Shown here piece after piece: positions 27,046-35,566 of a DNA stretch of 64,000 bases. Every line of letters starts with the position of its first letter. The first letter of the stretch is position 1. The notes beneath the pieces are model-generated. The model was not told the DNA's origin and searched no databases. It was given only the letters and a program-made list of their open reading frames with translations. The stretch is from Pseudomonadota bacterium (GTDB taxonomy: Bacteria > Pseudomonadota > Gammaproteobacteria > Xanthomonadales > Rhodanobacteraceae): contig JAEYZH010000082.1 of the NCBI GenBank assembly GCA_023430685.1, positions 1 through 64,000 on the forward strand, given 5' to 3'. The translations under genes were made by a program, and so were the position numbers.

Positions 27046-27313
27046 CCTGATCTCCGTTACGGTAGGTCACCACGAACTCGCCACTGAATGCCTTGCACGG
27101 ACGCGTCGCGCGGCGCAAAGCTCGAGCTAACGACATCAGCTCCCGCAGCGCCTCGAACGCGCTGCAAGGCCGGGTCTGCAGTCTAGGCTATCTTCCCTTG
27201 ACTGCCCCGTCGCACTTCTTCCCGCGCAAACACACGCGCCCCGTTGATCACGTATCGGTGGGACTCGCCCCTTCACAGTTTGCCGGGAGCCGCCACGCTC
27301 GTGGGGCTCGCAG

Positions 27314-27377
27314 GTCGTGCACAGGGTGCGGTCCCACGAACGCCGCGCGTCCCGTAGGAGCGCACCCTGTGCGCGAC
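27314..27377. repeat. Single family-A palindromic element
   Basis: Arms GTCGTGCACAGGGTGCGGTC (from 27314) and GAGCGCACCCTGTGCGCGAC (to 27377) pair around a ~16-nt loop. It is the only clear element in the 568-nt gap 27046-27613. On the minus strand of the same gap, about 27485-27555 reads as a short open segment ending KGQWLIFVPDLERGK plus stop, which could be the tail of a lost gene. Confidence 0.6.
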
Positions 27378-27613
27378 CGGAGGCGCCCGATGCCGCCCAT
27401 CGTCGCGCCCCTCGCAAAGGAGCCCACTCGCGCCTCGGAGGGTCGGACGCCGCTCGAAAGCGGCCCGGCTCGCAGGCCTTCGCGCTCACTTGCCCCGCTC
27501 AAGATCCGGGACGAAGATGAGCCACTGGCCCTTCGAGCTGCCGCGGCGCGTGTAGAGACATGAGGGGCCCGTCGAGCCCGCAGGTATGGCCGATCCTTCA
27601 CGGAGAGCGGAAC

Positions 27614-28489
27614 ATGCAAACGCCCAAGGTCTCGTCGACCTGCAGGACCCGGTGGCCTGCCCTCGCGTTCGCGATCGTCGTCAGCGCGATGAGTCTGCAC
27701 ATGCGTGCCGCAGAGGCGCAGCTCGCTCCCGATGGCGCGGGCATCACGTTGCAGGTGCGGATGTCGGTCGACCCGGTCGATCCGCCAGACGGCTACGACT
27801 TCTGCGGGACGGTCGTCACGATGGTCGCGTACACCGGCGAGAACGTGCGGTGGTGCTACGAGATCACGAACAATTCCGGCGTCGCGCTGACACGCCACAG
27901 CCTGCAGTCGAGCGAGTTCGGCACGATCCTCTCGGACTTCCCGTTCACCCTGATGCCCGGCGCGAGCGCCTTCATCACCCGGATGGAACCCGCCGGCGAT
28001 TCGCGGCAGGAGACGGCGACCTGGCGGGCCTACACACCCGACACACCGTATGACTTCAGCGATGTAGCGATCGGAACGGTCACGGTGCGGCCGGGCATCG
28101 AAGTGGAAGTCACCGCATCGGTGGACCCGTTGGCGCCGCCACCCGACTACGACGCGTGCGGTACCGAATCCGTCATCGAGGTGGACCCCGGCCGCACCGT
28201 GCGCTGGTGCTACACGGTACGCAACGTGAGTTCGATTCCGCGATCGAGGCATGACCTGGTCACAGCCGAGCACGGACTGCTGCTCAACGATTTTCCGTTC
28301 ACCCTGGTGCCCGGTGCCTCGGCCTTTCTCACCGCGACGCAGGTGATGGGCGGCTCTCCGATCCATGAAACGGCCACGTGGACCGCATACCGCCCCGGAC
28401 CCGCATACCTCTCGACGGCGACGGCCATGGGGTACGCGCTCGAGGTCGGCGATGCAATCTTCATCTGGGGGTTCGACCAGACGCCTTGA
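27614..28489 (+). CDS. Secreted protein with two tandem ~100-residue domains
   Basis: A 291-residue exported protein. A signal peptide (WPALAFAIVVSAMSLHMRAA) is followed by two copies of the same domain, residues about 48-150 and 152-260. Each copy contains a SVDP-x-x-PPP-x-YD-x-CGT opening, a VRWCY strand, an RH-x-L turn, DFPFTL-x-PGASAF and ETATW-x-AY. Each domain has two conserved cysteines (CGT and WCY), probably a disulfide. It resembles the bacterial DUF11/conserved-repeat beta-sandwich class but I cannot name the family. It ends IFIWGFDQTP, a variant of the F-x-x-GF(D/E) tail. ATG 27614 follows GGAGAGCGG. Confidence 0.75.
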   Translation: MQTPKVSSTCRTRWPALAFAIVVSAMSLHMRAAEAQLAPDGAGITLQVRMSVDPVDPPDGYDFCGTVVTMVAYTGENVRWCYEITNNSGVALTRHSLQSSEFGTILSDFPFTLMPGASAFITRMEPAGDSRQETATWRAYTPDTPYDFSDVAIGTVTVRPGIEVEVTASVDPLAPPPDYDACGTESVIEVDPGRTVRWCYTVRNVSSIPRSRHDLVTAEHGLLLNDFPFTLVPGASAFLTATQVMGGSPIHETATWTAYRPGPAYLSTATAMGYALEVGDAIFIWGFDQTP

Positions 28490-28560
28490 GCGCGACTGAC
28501 GAATGCAGGATCGGCGACAGCATGCCGAGTGCGTAGATCAGGGCAGCAAGCTGGCCCCCT

Positions 28561-28585
28561 CAACTGCCTCCGTCCCCATATTTGA
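28561..28585 (+). repeat. Short repeat C, copy 2
   Basis: CAACTGCCTCCGTCCCCATA followed by TTTGA. It lies between the secreted two-domain protein and the DHFR-fold gene. Confidence 0.75.
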
Positions 28586-28663
28586 AATTGTCGATCCGAC
28601 GCGCCGTCCTTCGTCGCATGAAGCGAACGCAATCCCCGCGCGTCCGCTCACGAGAATCAGGCC

Positions 28664-29308
28664 ATGGCACGAACCCGCGTCGAGAGCTTCACGATTTCGC
28701 TGGATGGTTACGGAGCAGGACCGAACCAGGACCTCGAACACCCGTTGGGCGTCGGCGGCGAGAAGCTGCACGACTGGCTCGTCTCCACGCGCCGTTGGCG
28801 ACAGTTGCACGCGAAGGAAGGCGGCGACGCCGGCGTCGACGATACCTTCGCGATGCGCTCGCACCACAACGTGGGTGCGTGGATCATGGGTCGCAACATG
28901 TTCGGACCGATTCGCGGGCCCTGGCCCGATGCGCAATGGCGCGGATGGTGGGGGGATGATCCACCGTTCGAAGGTCCGGTCTTCGTCCTCACGCATCACG
29001 CGCGTCCATCGCTTCAGATGAAGGGCGGGACCGTCTTCCATTTCGTCACCGGCGGCATCCACGAAGCACTCGACCAGGCGCGGCAGGCGGCGGGCGACAA
29101 GGACGTGCAAATCAGCGGCGGCGCCGCGACGATCCGGCAGTACCTGCGCGCAGGCTTGATCGACGAGCTGCACATCGCGATCTCGCCGATCCTGCTCGGG
29201 AGCGGCGAGCGTCTGTTCGAAGATCTCGAGCGCATGCCCTCGGGGTATGGATGCGTGCAGTTCGTGGGTACGGGGAAGGCTGCGCATATGGTGCTGCGGC
29301 GCTTGTAG
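28664..29308 (+). CDS. Dihydrofolate-reductase-fold (RibD C-terminal) protein
   Basis: A 214-residue soluble protein with the RibD/DHFR-like NADPH-binding fold: VESFTISLDGYGAGP as first strand, GAWIMGRNMFGP, the PVFVLTHHAR strand, the nucleotide loop VQISGGAATIRQYL, and DELHIAISPILLGSGERLFE. Such stand-alone proteins reduce small substrates of unknown identity; they are not biosynthetic dihydrofolate reductases. The ATG at 28664 has no strong ribosome binding site but starts at the family N-terminus. C repeats lie upstream (28561) and downstream (29423) in the same orientation, so the gene is bracketed by them. Confidence 0.88.
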   Translation: MARTRVESFTISLDGYGAGPNQDLEHPLGVGGEKLHDWLVSTRRWRQLHAKEGGDAGVDDTFAMRSHHNVGAWIMGRNMFGPIRGPWPDAQWRGWWGDDPPFEGPVFVLTHHARPSLQMKGGTVFHFVTGGIHEALDQARQAAGDKDVQISGGAATIRQYLRAGLIDELHIAISPILLGSGERLFEDLERMPSGYGCVQFVGTGKAAHMVLRRL

Positions 29309-29422
29309 ACGCGTTGCAACCACTGGTTGCGCAGTCCGCAGGAGAACTGCTGTCAGTCCAGCAGGCCGCTGCCGATCCGCCAGTATGAGAGCAACGGCGG
29401 GGAATGGGCTCGCTGATTCAAG

Positions 29423-29447
29423 TCAACTACCTCCGTCCCCATTGTTG
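29423..29447 (+). repeat. Short repeat C, copy 3
   Basis: TCAACTACCTCCGTCCCCAT followed by TGTTG. It lies in the 190-nt gap between the DHFR-fold gene and the helicase gene. Confidence 0.8.
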
Positions 29448-29498
29448 GCGTTCCAACATGCCCTTGGCGACGGCGCCGCAGGGCGCTAGCCTGGCGTC

Positions 29499-32400
29499 AT
29501 GGGGAATCCAGTCCGCGGGCTGTACGAACAACTTGTGACGGCGGCGCTCGAGGAACGGCTGGGTCGCCTCGGGACCGACCTCTTGCTGATCCGCGATGCG
29601 ATCGATCCCGCCGAGGCGCCCAATCGCATCGCGTTGCATCTTGGCCATCTCATCCGCCGTGCCATCACCGGACTCGATGCGAAGGAGCGAACCCAAGTCG
29701 GCTTGCGCCTCGCTCGCGAGATCGGCGGGCTGCTGCAGAACGCCAGCCGCGCCGTCGACTCCGGTGACCTCCCCTCGGCGGCCGGCGAACTGCTGCGCGC
29801 CATTGCAGGCAGGAATCCCGATGGCTCGCCCGAGTCGTTTCCGCAACCGGCGACACCGTTGCTCGATACGACTCTGCTCACCAATGCGCCGGGCGAACCG
29901 CGCATCGGTCACCAGTTGCGCACCGAGATCCCGTCAGCCGATCGCATCGACGTGCTGATGGCCTTCGTCCGCCAGACCGGCATACGACCGCTGATCGACC
30001 TGCTGCGCCGCCATGTCGACTCGGGTCGGCGCCTGCGTGTTCTGACGACGACGTACACCGGGTCGACCGAATTGTCGGCACTGACGAGTCTCCGCGACGC
30101 CGGCGCGGAGATCGGCGTGTCCTACGATACGTCGAACACGCGCCTGCATGCCAAGGCTTGGCTGTTCCATCGTGCGACCGGGTTCTCGACCGCGTTCATC
30201 GGTTCGTCCAACCTCACCCATTCCGCCCAAGTCAGCGGGCTCGAATGGAACGTGCGCGTGTCGGGCGCGCGCAACCCCGACGTCATCGACAAGTTCGCTG
30301 CGATCTTCGACAGCTACTGGAACGGCGGCGACTTCCGTCCCTTCGACGCCGATGAATTCCGCGAGCATGTGCAGTCCGCGCCGAGCGGACCTCGCATCTA
30401 CCTGAGCCCGGTCGAGATCCGCCCAGAACCGTTCCAGGCCCGTCTGCTCGAACAGATTGAACTCGCGCGCCTGCAAGGGCGCCACCGCAACCTGCTCGTC
30501 TCGGCAACAGGCACGGGCAAGACCGTGATGGCCGCGCTCGACTACCAACGACTGCGCACACGCTTGCCGCGCTCGCGCCTGCTGTTCGTGGCCCACCGCC
30601 GCGAGATCCTCGACCAGAGCCTCGCGACGTTCCGTCACGCCTTGCGGGACGCGGCCTTCGGCGAGCGCTGGGTCGGCGGCGATCGACCCACAGACTTCGA
30701 ACACGTGTTCGCATCGATCCAGAGCCTGACCGCGTCCGGCATGCAACACATCGCGCCAGACCATTTCGACGTCGTCATCATCGACGAGTTCCACCACGCC
30801 GCCGCTCGCACTTACGACGCGCTGCTCACGCAACTGCGCCCGTGCGAGCTGCTCGGCCTGACGGCGACGCCGGAACGCGGCGACGAACAATCGATCCTGC
30901 ACTGGTTCGACGATCGCATCGCCGCCGAGCTGCGCCTGTGGGACGCAATCGACCAGCATCGCCTGTGCCCGTTCGCGTACTACGGCATCAGCGGCGGCGC
31001 GGACTATCGCGGCGTGCGCTGGGTTCGCGGGCGCGGCTACGACGCCGCCGAGCTCGGTGCACTGGTCACAGGCGACCACGTGCTCGCGCGACGCATCATC
31101 CAGAAGGTGCTGGATACCGCGCCCGACCCGGCCAGCATGCGAGCGCTCGGCTTTTGCGTCTCGGTGGGCCACGCACGTTTCATGGCTGAGCAATTCCGGA
31201 ACGCGGGGCTTGCAAGCGTCGCAGTGAGCGCGGACACCTCCGAGAACGAACGACAACAGGCACTCGCCGATCTCGCCACGGGCCGATTGCGCGCGGTGTT
31301 CTCGGTCGACCTGTTCAACGAGGGCATCGACATCCCCGCGGTCGACACCTTGCTGTTGCTGCGCCCGACCGACAGCCCGACCGTGTTCCTGCAGCAGCTC
31401 GGTCGTGGATTGCGACTGGAAGCCGGCAAGTCCGTCTGCACCGTCCTCGACTTCGTCGGTCAGCATCGCAGGGAATACCAGTTCCACCGCCGCTACGGCG
31501 CGCTCCTGCGCGGCGGCCGCAAGCAACTCATCCAGCAGATCGAAGCGGGCTTCCCGTTCCTGCCCAGCGGCTGCCATATGGAACTCGATGCGGTTGCCGC
31601 ACGGACCGTGCTCGACAACATTCGCAACAGCCTGCCATCGACTTGGCACGCCAAGACGAACGAGCTGCAACGAGTGGCCGAAGGCAACCCGATCACGCTC
31701 ACGCGCTTCCTCGATGCGTCGGGCCTGGCCCTCGAAGACATCTACTCAAATTCGCATTGCTGGTCGGACCTGCTCGCCGCAGGCGGCTTGCCGCTGCTCC
31801 CCGCAGGCCCGTCCGAAGTCGTGCTCCGCCGCGCGCTCAGCCGCCTCGTGCATGTCGACGATCCGCTCCGGATCCAGTTCAACCTGGGCTTGTCTGCCCG
31901 TCAGGAGCCGCCCGACCTCGCGAGCATGAGCCTGCACGACCGAAGGTTGTTCCACTTGCTCGCGGCCATGCTCACCGAGAGCGCCAGCGACGCCGGCGAC
32001 ACGCTCGCCAGCGCCGCAGCGCTCATCTGGCAGCACCCTCAAGTCCTGCTCGAACTCGGCCAGCTCATGGAAGTACTGGCCGACCAGCTCGAACACGTGC
32101 CACGGCCCCTCGAAACCCACCCGGACGTGCCGCTGTCCATACATGCGCGCTACACGCGCCGCGAAATCCTCGCCGCCTTCGGCGACGGCACGCGCCTCAA
32201 TACACCGGAGTGGCGCGAAGGCACGCGCTGGCTACCCGACGAGCAGGTCGACCTGCTCGCCATCACGCTCGACAAATCCAGTGGCCATTTCTCTCCGACG
32301 ACTCGCTACCGCGACTACGCAATCAGCCGCGAGCTGCTGCATTGGGAAAGCCAGTCCATGACACGCGCGGAAAGCGAAACCGGGCAGCGCTACCAGCAAC

Positions 32401-32585
32401 ACACCGAGCGCGGCAGCACGGTGCTGCCGTTCGCGCGCATGACGACTGGCGATCGCGCGTTCTGGCTGCTCGGACCGGCGAGCTACGTCGGTCATGAAGG
32501 GGAGAGGCCGATGGCGATTACGTGGAAGCTCGTCGAACCGTTGTCGGGCGACTTGTTTGCAGGGTTTGCGGCTGCGGTGGCGTGA
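29499..32585 (+). CDS. PLD-nuclease/SF2-helicase protein with DUF3427 C-terminus
   Basis: A 1028-residue protein. Residues about 120-280 form a phospholipase-D-like domain with RLHAKAWLFHRATGF and IGSSNLTHSA near 220-245; the HxK pair is present but the usual Asp four residues on is His. A DEAD-type SF2 helicase follows: Walker A SATGTGKT near 335, VVIIDEFHHAAA (motif II) near 428, LTATPERG (III), FSVDLFNEGIDIP and QQLGRGLRLE (VI) near 632. The last ~250 residues match the DUF3427 region (RYTRREILAAFG, WLPDEQVDLLAITLDKS). Proteins of this architecture recur among restriction and phage-defence genes; here that is inference. It is bounded by C repeats on both sides. Confidence 0.88.
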   Translation: MGNPVRGLYEQLVTAALEERLGRLGTDLLLIRDAIDPAEAPNRIALHLGHLIRRAITGLDAKERTQVGLRLAREIGGLLQNASRAVDSGDLPSAAGELLRAIAGRNPDGSPESFPQPATPLLDTTLLTNAPGEPRIGHQLRTEIPSADRIDVLMAFVRQTGIRPLIDLLRRHVDSGRRLRVLTTTYTGSTELSALTSLRDAGAEIGVSYDTSNTRLHAKAWLFHRATGFSTAFIGSSNLTHSAQVSGLEWNVRVSGARNPDVIDKFAAIFDSYWNGGDFRPFDADEFREHVQSAPSGPRIYLSPVEIRPEPFQARLLEQIELARLQGRHRNLLVSATGTGKTVMAALDYQRLRTRLPRSRLLFVAHRREILDQSLATFRHALRDAAFGERWVGGDRPTDFEHVFASIQSLTASGMQHIAPDHFDVVIIDEFHHAAARTYDALLTQLRPCELLGLTATPERGDEQSILHWFDDRIAAELRLWDAIDQHRLCPFAYYGISGGADYRGVRWVRGRGYDAAELGALVTGDHVLARRIIQKVLDTAPDPASMRALGFCVSVGHARFMAEQFRNAGLASVAVSADTSENERQQALADLATGRLRAVFSVDLFNEGIDIPAVDTLLLLRPTDSPTVFLQQLGRGLRLEAGKSVCTVLDFVGQHRREYQFHRRYGALLRGGRKQLIQQIEAGFPFLPSGCHMELDAVAARTVLDNIRNSLPSTWHAKTNELQRVAEGNPITLTRFLDASGLALEDIYSNSHCWSDLLAAGGLPLLPAGPSEVVLRRALSRLVHVDDPLRIQFNLGLSARQEPPDLASMSLHDRRLFHLLAAMLTESASDAGDTLASAAALIWQHPQVLLELGQLMEVLADQLEHVPRPLETHPDVPLSIHARYTRREILAAFGDGTRLNTPEWREGTRWLPDEQVDLLAITLDKSSGHFSPTTRYRDYAISRELLHWESQSMTRAESETGQRYQQHTERGSTVLPFARMTTGDRAFWLLGPASYVGHEGERPMAITWKLVEPLSGDLFAGFAAAVA

Positions 32586-32633
32586 TCGACACCACTGGCG
32601 ATGCGCGGCATCCCTGTGAGCGAGACGCAACCG

Positions 32634-32665
32634 GTCAGGTTAACTACCTCCGTCCCCATATTCCC
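32634..32665 (+). repeat. Short repeat C, copy 4
   Basis: TTAACTACCTCCGTCCCCAT followed by ATTCCC. It abuts the hipA stop codon, which begins at 32666. Confidence 0.8.
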
Positions 32666-33943
32666 TCACAGCCGCCGGTCCACGTCTCGCATGCCGATAT
32701 CGGCCGCGCGTCGGAACGCACTTGCCACTCGATCGATCTCCCGCACCGGCACGCCCAGGCCCTCGAAGAGGTCGCGCCAGTTGCGCACGGCACGCACGAC
32801 GCGATCGATGATCCGTGCCGCATCTGGCGGCAGCAAACCGAAGCGGCCTGCGCCGGCCAGGGCATTGTCCAGGCGTGCCAGCCGGCCCTGCGGTCCGATC
32901 GAGAGGTGCAGCATGCGCTCCTGCGCCACCTGCGGCCTGGGAACCACGTCGTACAGCGGACTCAACCTCCAGCCGTCGCCTTCCGCATCGAAGAGAAAGG
33001 CATGGTTGCGCAGATGATCGTCATCGTTGGACACGAGGATGTTGAACACCATCCGTGCAAACAACTCGTTGCGATCGGACGCGATCTGGCCACTCACACC
33101 GTGCACGCCCATCGCATCGGAGATCGCCGCATAGCTGGAATCCGGCGAATCCTGCTCATGCAGGGCCAGCAGCGTGAGCGCGCTGACCATGTGGCGACGT
33201 CCCATGCCACGGGCCAGCGGCTCACGGTCGAAGCGCTCGATCAACATGACCTGCCGCCCGTCCGCCAGCGTTTCCACGCGGGTGCGAGGCACGGCCAGGC
33301 CCGCCTCGCGTGCAAGTTCAAGGGTGGCGCGCTCCAGCAACGGCACGTTGAGCGTGTCGTTCCTCGCCGGGAATTTGGCAATCCACTCCCCGCCATCCGC
33401 CGTCACCACCGCCTTCGGTCGCGCGCCCCCGATGGAGGGACCGCCGGCGAAGAAGACTTCAAGATGTGCCGGTACCCGCTCGCCTTCCTCGATCCGCGCC
33501 GCGACATCCAGCAGATGGCGCAGGTCGACGACCGACGGAAGCACACCACCTGCCGGCAGGCTGGTCGGCGACTCGCGCACGTCCAGCGCGCCGGCACGAT
33601 GCGGCCCGGCGTGGTCCAGATAGACGGATTCCGGCAAGCCGTTGGGCGGCGCCCGCAGCCGGTTTTCGATAACGCGACGGCCCCAGGCGTCAGGCGTCGC
33701 ATCGCGCAACGCGCCGAACATGGCCAGTCCGCCCGCGGGCACACGCTCTTCGTCATTGCGCCCCGGCGCCAGCGCCAGCGCGATCGGGTCCACCGGCAAG
33801 GCATTGGCGCGCGCCACGTAGCGGCGGCCATAGGCAAAGGTCGACGCCTGCACCTGCAGCCCCTGCTCGATCATCGTCAGGCGGCCGGCCGGAACAGCCT
33901 GCGTTTCACCGGGCAGGTGGATGAAGACCGTGCGCTCGACCAT
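32666..33943 (-). CDS. hipA: HipA-family serine/threonine kinase toxin
   Basis: A 425-residue kinase of the HipA family; such toxins phosphorylate a translation factor (glutamyl-tRNA synthetase in the E. coli case) and cause growth arrest. The N-terminal couple_hipA part has GRRYVARANALPVDPIALAL. The kinase core has the gate loop GGARPKAVV, the lysine strand GEWIAKFPARNDTLN, VMLIERFDR and the catalytic segment VSNDDDHLRNHAFLFD near residue 306, followed by LSPLYDVVP. ATG 33943 begins 2 nt after the antitoxin stop. The 3' end touches a C repeat. All catalytic positions I can judge are present, so the toxin looks intact. Confidence 0.9.
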   Translation of the reverse strand: MVERTVFIHLPGETQAVPAGRLTMIEQGLQVQASTFAYGRRYVARANALPVDPIALALAPGRNDEERVPAGGLAMFGALRDATPDAWGRRVIENRLRAPPNGLPESVYLDHAGPHRAGALDVRESPTSLPAGGVLPSVVDLRHLLDVAARIEEGERVPAHLEVFFAGGPSIGGARPKAVVTADGGEWIAKFPARNDTLNVPLLERATLELAREAGLAVPRTRVETLADGRQVMLIERFDREPLARGMGRRHMVSALTLLALHEQDSPDSSYAAISDAMGVHGVSGQIASDRNELFARMVFNILVSNDDDHLRNHAFLFDAEGDGWRLSPLYDVVPRPQVAQERMLHLSIGPQGRLARLDNALAGAGRFGLLPPDAARIIDRVVRAVRNWRDLFEGLGVPVREIDRVASAFRRAADIGMRDVDRRL

Positions 33944-33945
33944 GT

Positions 33946-34269
33946 TCAGAAGTCCAGGTCGTCTCGCTTGCGGGACCGCACGCGCTTGGCCCTGGTGCCG
34001 TCCAACAACGCGGCGGAGGCAGGATCCCGCAATGCGCTGAACAAGGGCAACAGGCCCAGGCTCTCGAACACTGCCAGCCAGCCGCCCAGCGAAACTTCGA
34101 CCGCGCCACCCTCCATGCGCTTGAGCGTGGCCAGGCTGATGCGCGCGCGCTCGGCCAGCGCCTGCTGCGTCCACGATCGCGCCAGGCGAGCTTGGCGAAC
34201 CAAGCCACCGAGATGGGTTGCGGCCTTGATGGCCGCAGGTGTGGCGAAGGCGACTTCTTGGCGGCGCAT
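33946..34269 (-). CDS. hipB: HipB-like helix-turn-helix antitoxin
   Basis: A 107-residue Xre/HipB-type DNA-binding protein. The helix-turn-helix covers about residues 24-60: LVRQARLARSWTQQALAERA then ISLATLKRMEGG. The C-terminal ~35 residues are basic (TRAKRVRSRKRDDLDF) and likely contact the kinase. It is the first gene of the hipBA operon, separated from hipA by 2 nt, and its start codon lies just beside the dyad-symmetric operator at 34271-34314. HipB proteins repress their own operon together with HipA. Confidence 0.9.
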   Translation of the reverse strand: MRRQEVAFATPAAIKAATHLGGLVRQARLARSWTQQALAERARISLATLKRMEGGAVEVSLGGWLAVFESLGLLPLFSALRDPASAALLDGTRAKRVRSRKRDDLDF

Positions 34270-34270
34270 A

Positions 34271-34314
34271 GCTCATATTTAGACCGTTATAGAGATAACG
34301 GCTTATTTATGAGC
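34271..34314. promoter_or_regulatory. Nested dyad operator of hipBA
   Basis: Inner arms CCGTTAT and ATAACGG (34284-34290, 34295-34301, 4-nt centre) and outer arms GCTCATA and TATGAGC (34271-34277, 34308-34314) share exactly the same centre at 34292.5. The AT-rich site begins one base upstream of the hipB start codon, the expected place for HipB autorepression. Confidence 0.75.
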
Positions 34315-34359
34315 CTTATACCCTTGCCGGGACAGGCGGTCAATCGCGGCGGACAGGGC

Positions 34360-34385
34360 GAACAGGGGTCAGAGAAGACTTTCCG
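34360..34385 (-). repeat. Diverged short repeat D
   Basis: GAACAGGGGTCAGAGAAGAC followed by TTTCCG, the reverse complement of a D-type motif. It separates hipBA from the transposase gene. Confidence 0.65.
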
Positions 34386-34472
34386 AATGTTCCTACGCAG
34401 AGGATCCGAACTCAGCGACATCGCGTGGTGGCACGCCGCACGACACTCGGCGCATCGTCATGGAACTCCTTG

Positions 34473-35201
34473 ATGCCCCGCCTTCCAAGACTCGACCTGC
34501 CCGGTATCGCGCAACACGTGATCCAGCGTGGCAACGATCGCCAACCGTGCTTCTTCACGCCGGACGACTACCGCCGCTACCTGCACGACCTCAACGAGAT
34601 CGCGCTGCGCGAAGAATGCGCAGTCCACGCCTACGTGCTGATGACGAACCACGTGCATCTGCTGGTGACGCCGGGCGAGCAAGGTCGCCTGAGCCGCATG
34701 ATGCAAGCGCTGGGGCGCCGCTACGTCCGCCACGTCAACCGTACCCATCACCGCACGGGCACGCTATGGGAGGGCCGCTACAAGGCATGTCTCGTTGCGG
34801 GCGACGCCCATCTCCTGCGCTGCCATCGCTACATCGAGCTCAATCCGTTGCGCGCGGCGGTGGTGCCCGATCCACGCGACTATCCCTGGTCCAGTCATCT
34901 CCACAATGCGTTCGGCGAGCACGATCCGCTGGTGCGACCGCATCCGGTCTACTGCGCCTTCGGCGCCGAGCCGGATGAGCGGCGCCGACGCTATCGCGCC
35001 TTCGTCATGGACGATGTGACGGCCGAGGAAACCGACGCCATCCGCGCGCACCTGCAGCGCCAGCACGTCTATGGCCCCGACCGCTTCCGCCTGGCCATCG
35101 AAGCGCAGCTCGGTCGGAGCGTGGGTCCGCGCAAGATGGGGCGGCCGCGCAAGTCCTCGCCGGACACCGAAGTGGCTTCGCACCGTGAAAGTGCACTCTG
35201 A
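34473..35201 (+). CDS. REP-associated tyrosine transposase (RAYT, Y1_Tnp family)
   Basis: A 242-residue member of the Y1 (IS200/IS605 TnpA-like) single-domain transposases known as RAYTs. The HUH motif is TNHVHLLV near residue 60, preceded by LPGIAQHVIQRGNDRQPCF and CAVHAYVLM; the catalytic Tyr region is RYVRHVNRTHHRTGTLWEGR or the CHRYIELNPLRAAVV helix; YPWSSH closes the core. A basic tail KMGRPRKSSP ends the protein. RAYTs act on palindromic REP DNA. The stop codon TGA lies inside a D repeat (35187-35214), so gene and repeat are physically joined. ATG 34473 starts at the family N-terminus. No terminal IS repeats or second gene are visible. Confidence 0.9.
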   Translation: MPRLPRLDLPGIAQHVIQRGNDRQPCFFTPDDYRRYLHDLNEIALREECAVHAYVLMTNHVHLLVTPGEQGRLSRMMQALGRRYVRHVNRTHHRTGTLWEGRYKACLVAGDAHLLRCHRYIELNPLRAAVVPDPRDYPWSSHLHNAFGEHDPLVRPHPVYCAFGAEPDERRRRYRAFVMDDVTAEETDAIRAHLQRQHVYGPDRFRLAIEAQLGRSVGPRKMGRPRKSSPDTEVASHRESAL

Positions 35202-35214
35202 CCCCGGTTTCGCT
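35187..35214 (+). repeat. Short repeat D joined to the RAYT 3' end
   Basis: AGTGCACTCTGACCCCGGTT within a full D copy; the TGA at 35199-35201 is the transposase stop codon. The following 35202-35566 holds no gene I can support; only a truncated D copy (TGACCCCGGTTTCCAG, 35540-35561) is recognised there. Confidence 0.85.
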
Positions 35215-35539
35215 GAATAGCCGCTGCCGTCGGCGCCGTGTTCGATGAGGCCGCCCATCGACCGAGCCACCTTGGGTTGATCCGCCCCGGCGAGATCATG
35301 CATCTGTGCGCCGCACCTGCGGACACATGGACGGTTCGATGGCAACCGACGAGTGTTTGGGAGCGCAAGCTCACGGGCGCCACCCCGCCCCAATCCAGAA
35401 CGGTGACTGGCGCGGACTCAGTCCGCAGCCCACCGAGAACATAGCGGCGTCGGCAGACTCGACACACGGCAGTCCACACCATCACGCCCGAACGATGGGA
35501 AGGGCACGCTCGTCCCTATTGACGGAGACGGCGAAATGG

Positions 35540-35561
35540 TGACCCCGGTTTCCAGTTTCGC
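35540..35561 (+). repeat. Partial short repeat D
   Basis: Only the TGACCCCGGTTTCC half of the motif is kept; it is followed by AGTTTCGC. It ends 6 nt before the stop codon of the minus-strand SHOCT gene. Confidence 0.6.
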
Positions 35562-35566
35562 TTCTA

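Noticed and set aside
27248..28366. 372-codon minus-strand frame
   Set aside because: Shadow of the secreted two-domain protein; the plus strand has a signal peptide and internal domain repeat.
15984..32665. Integron-type attC sites
   Set aside because: C repeats have no core-site hairpin architecture, genes lie on both strands, and no integrase is seen.
35202..35566. Small ORF of 68 codons at 35238-35444
   Set aside because: No ribosome binding site, no recognisable features, lies in a repeat-rich gap.
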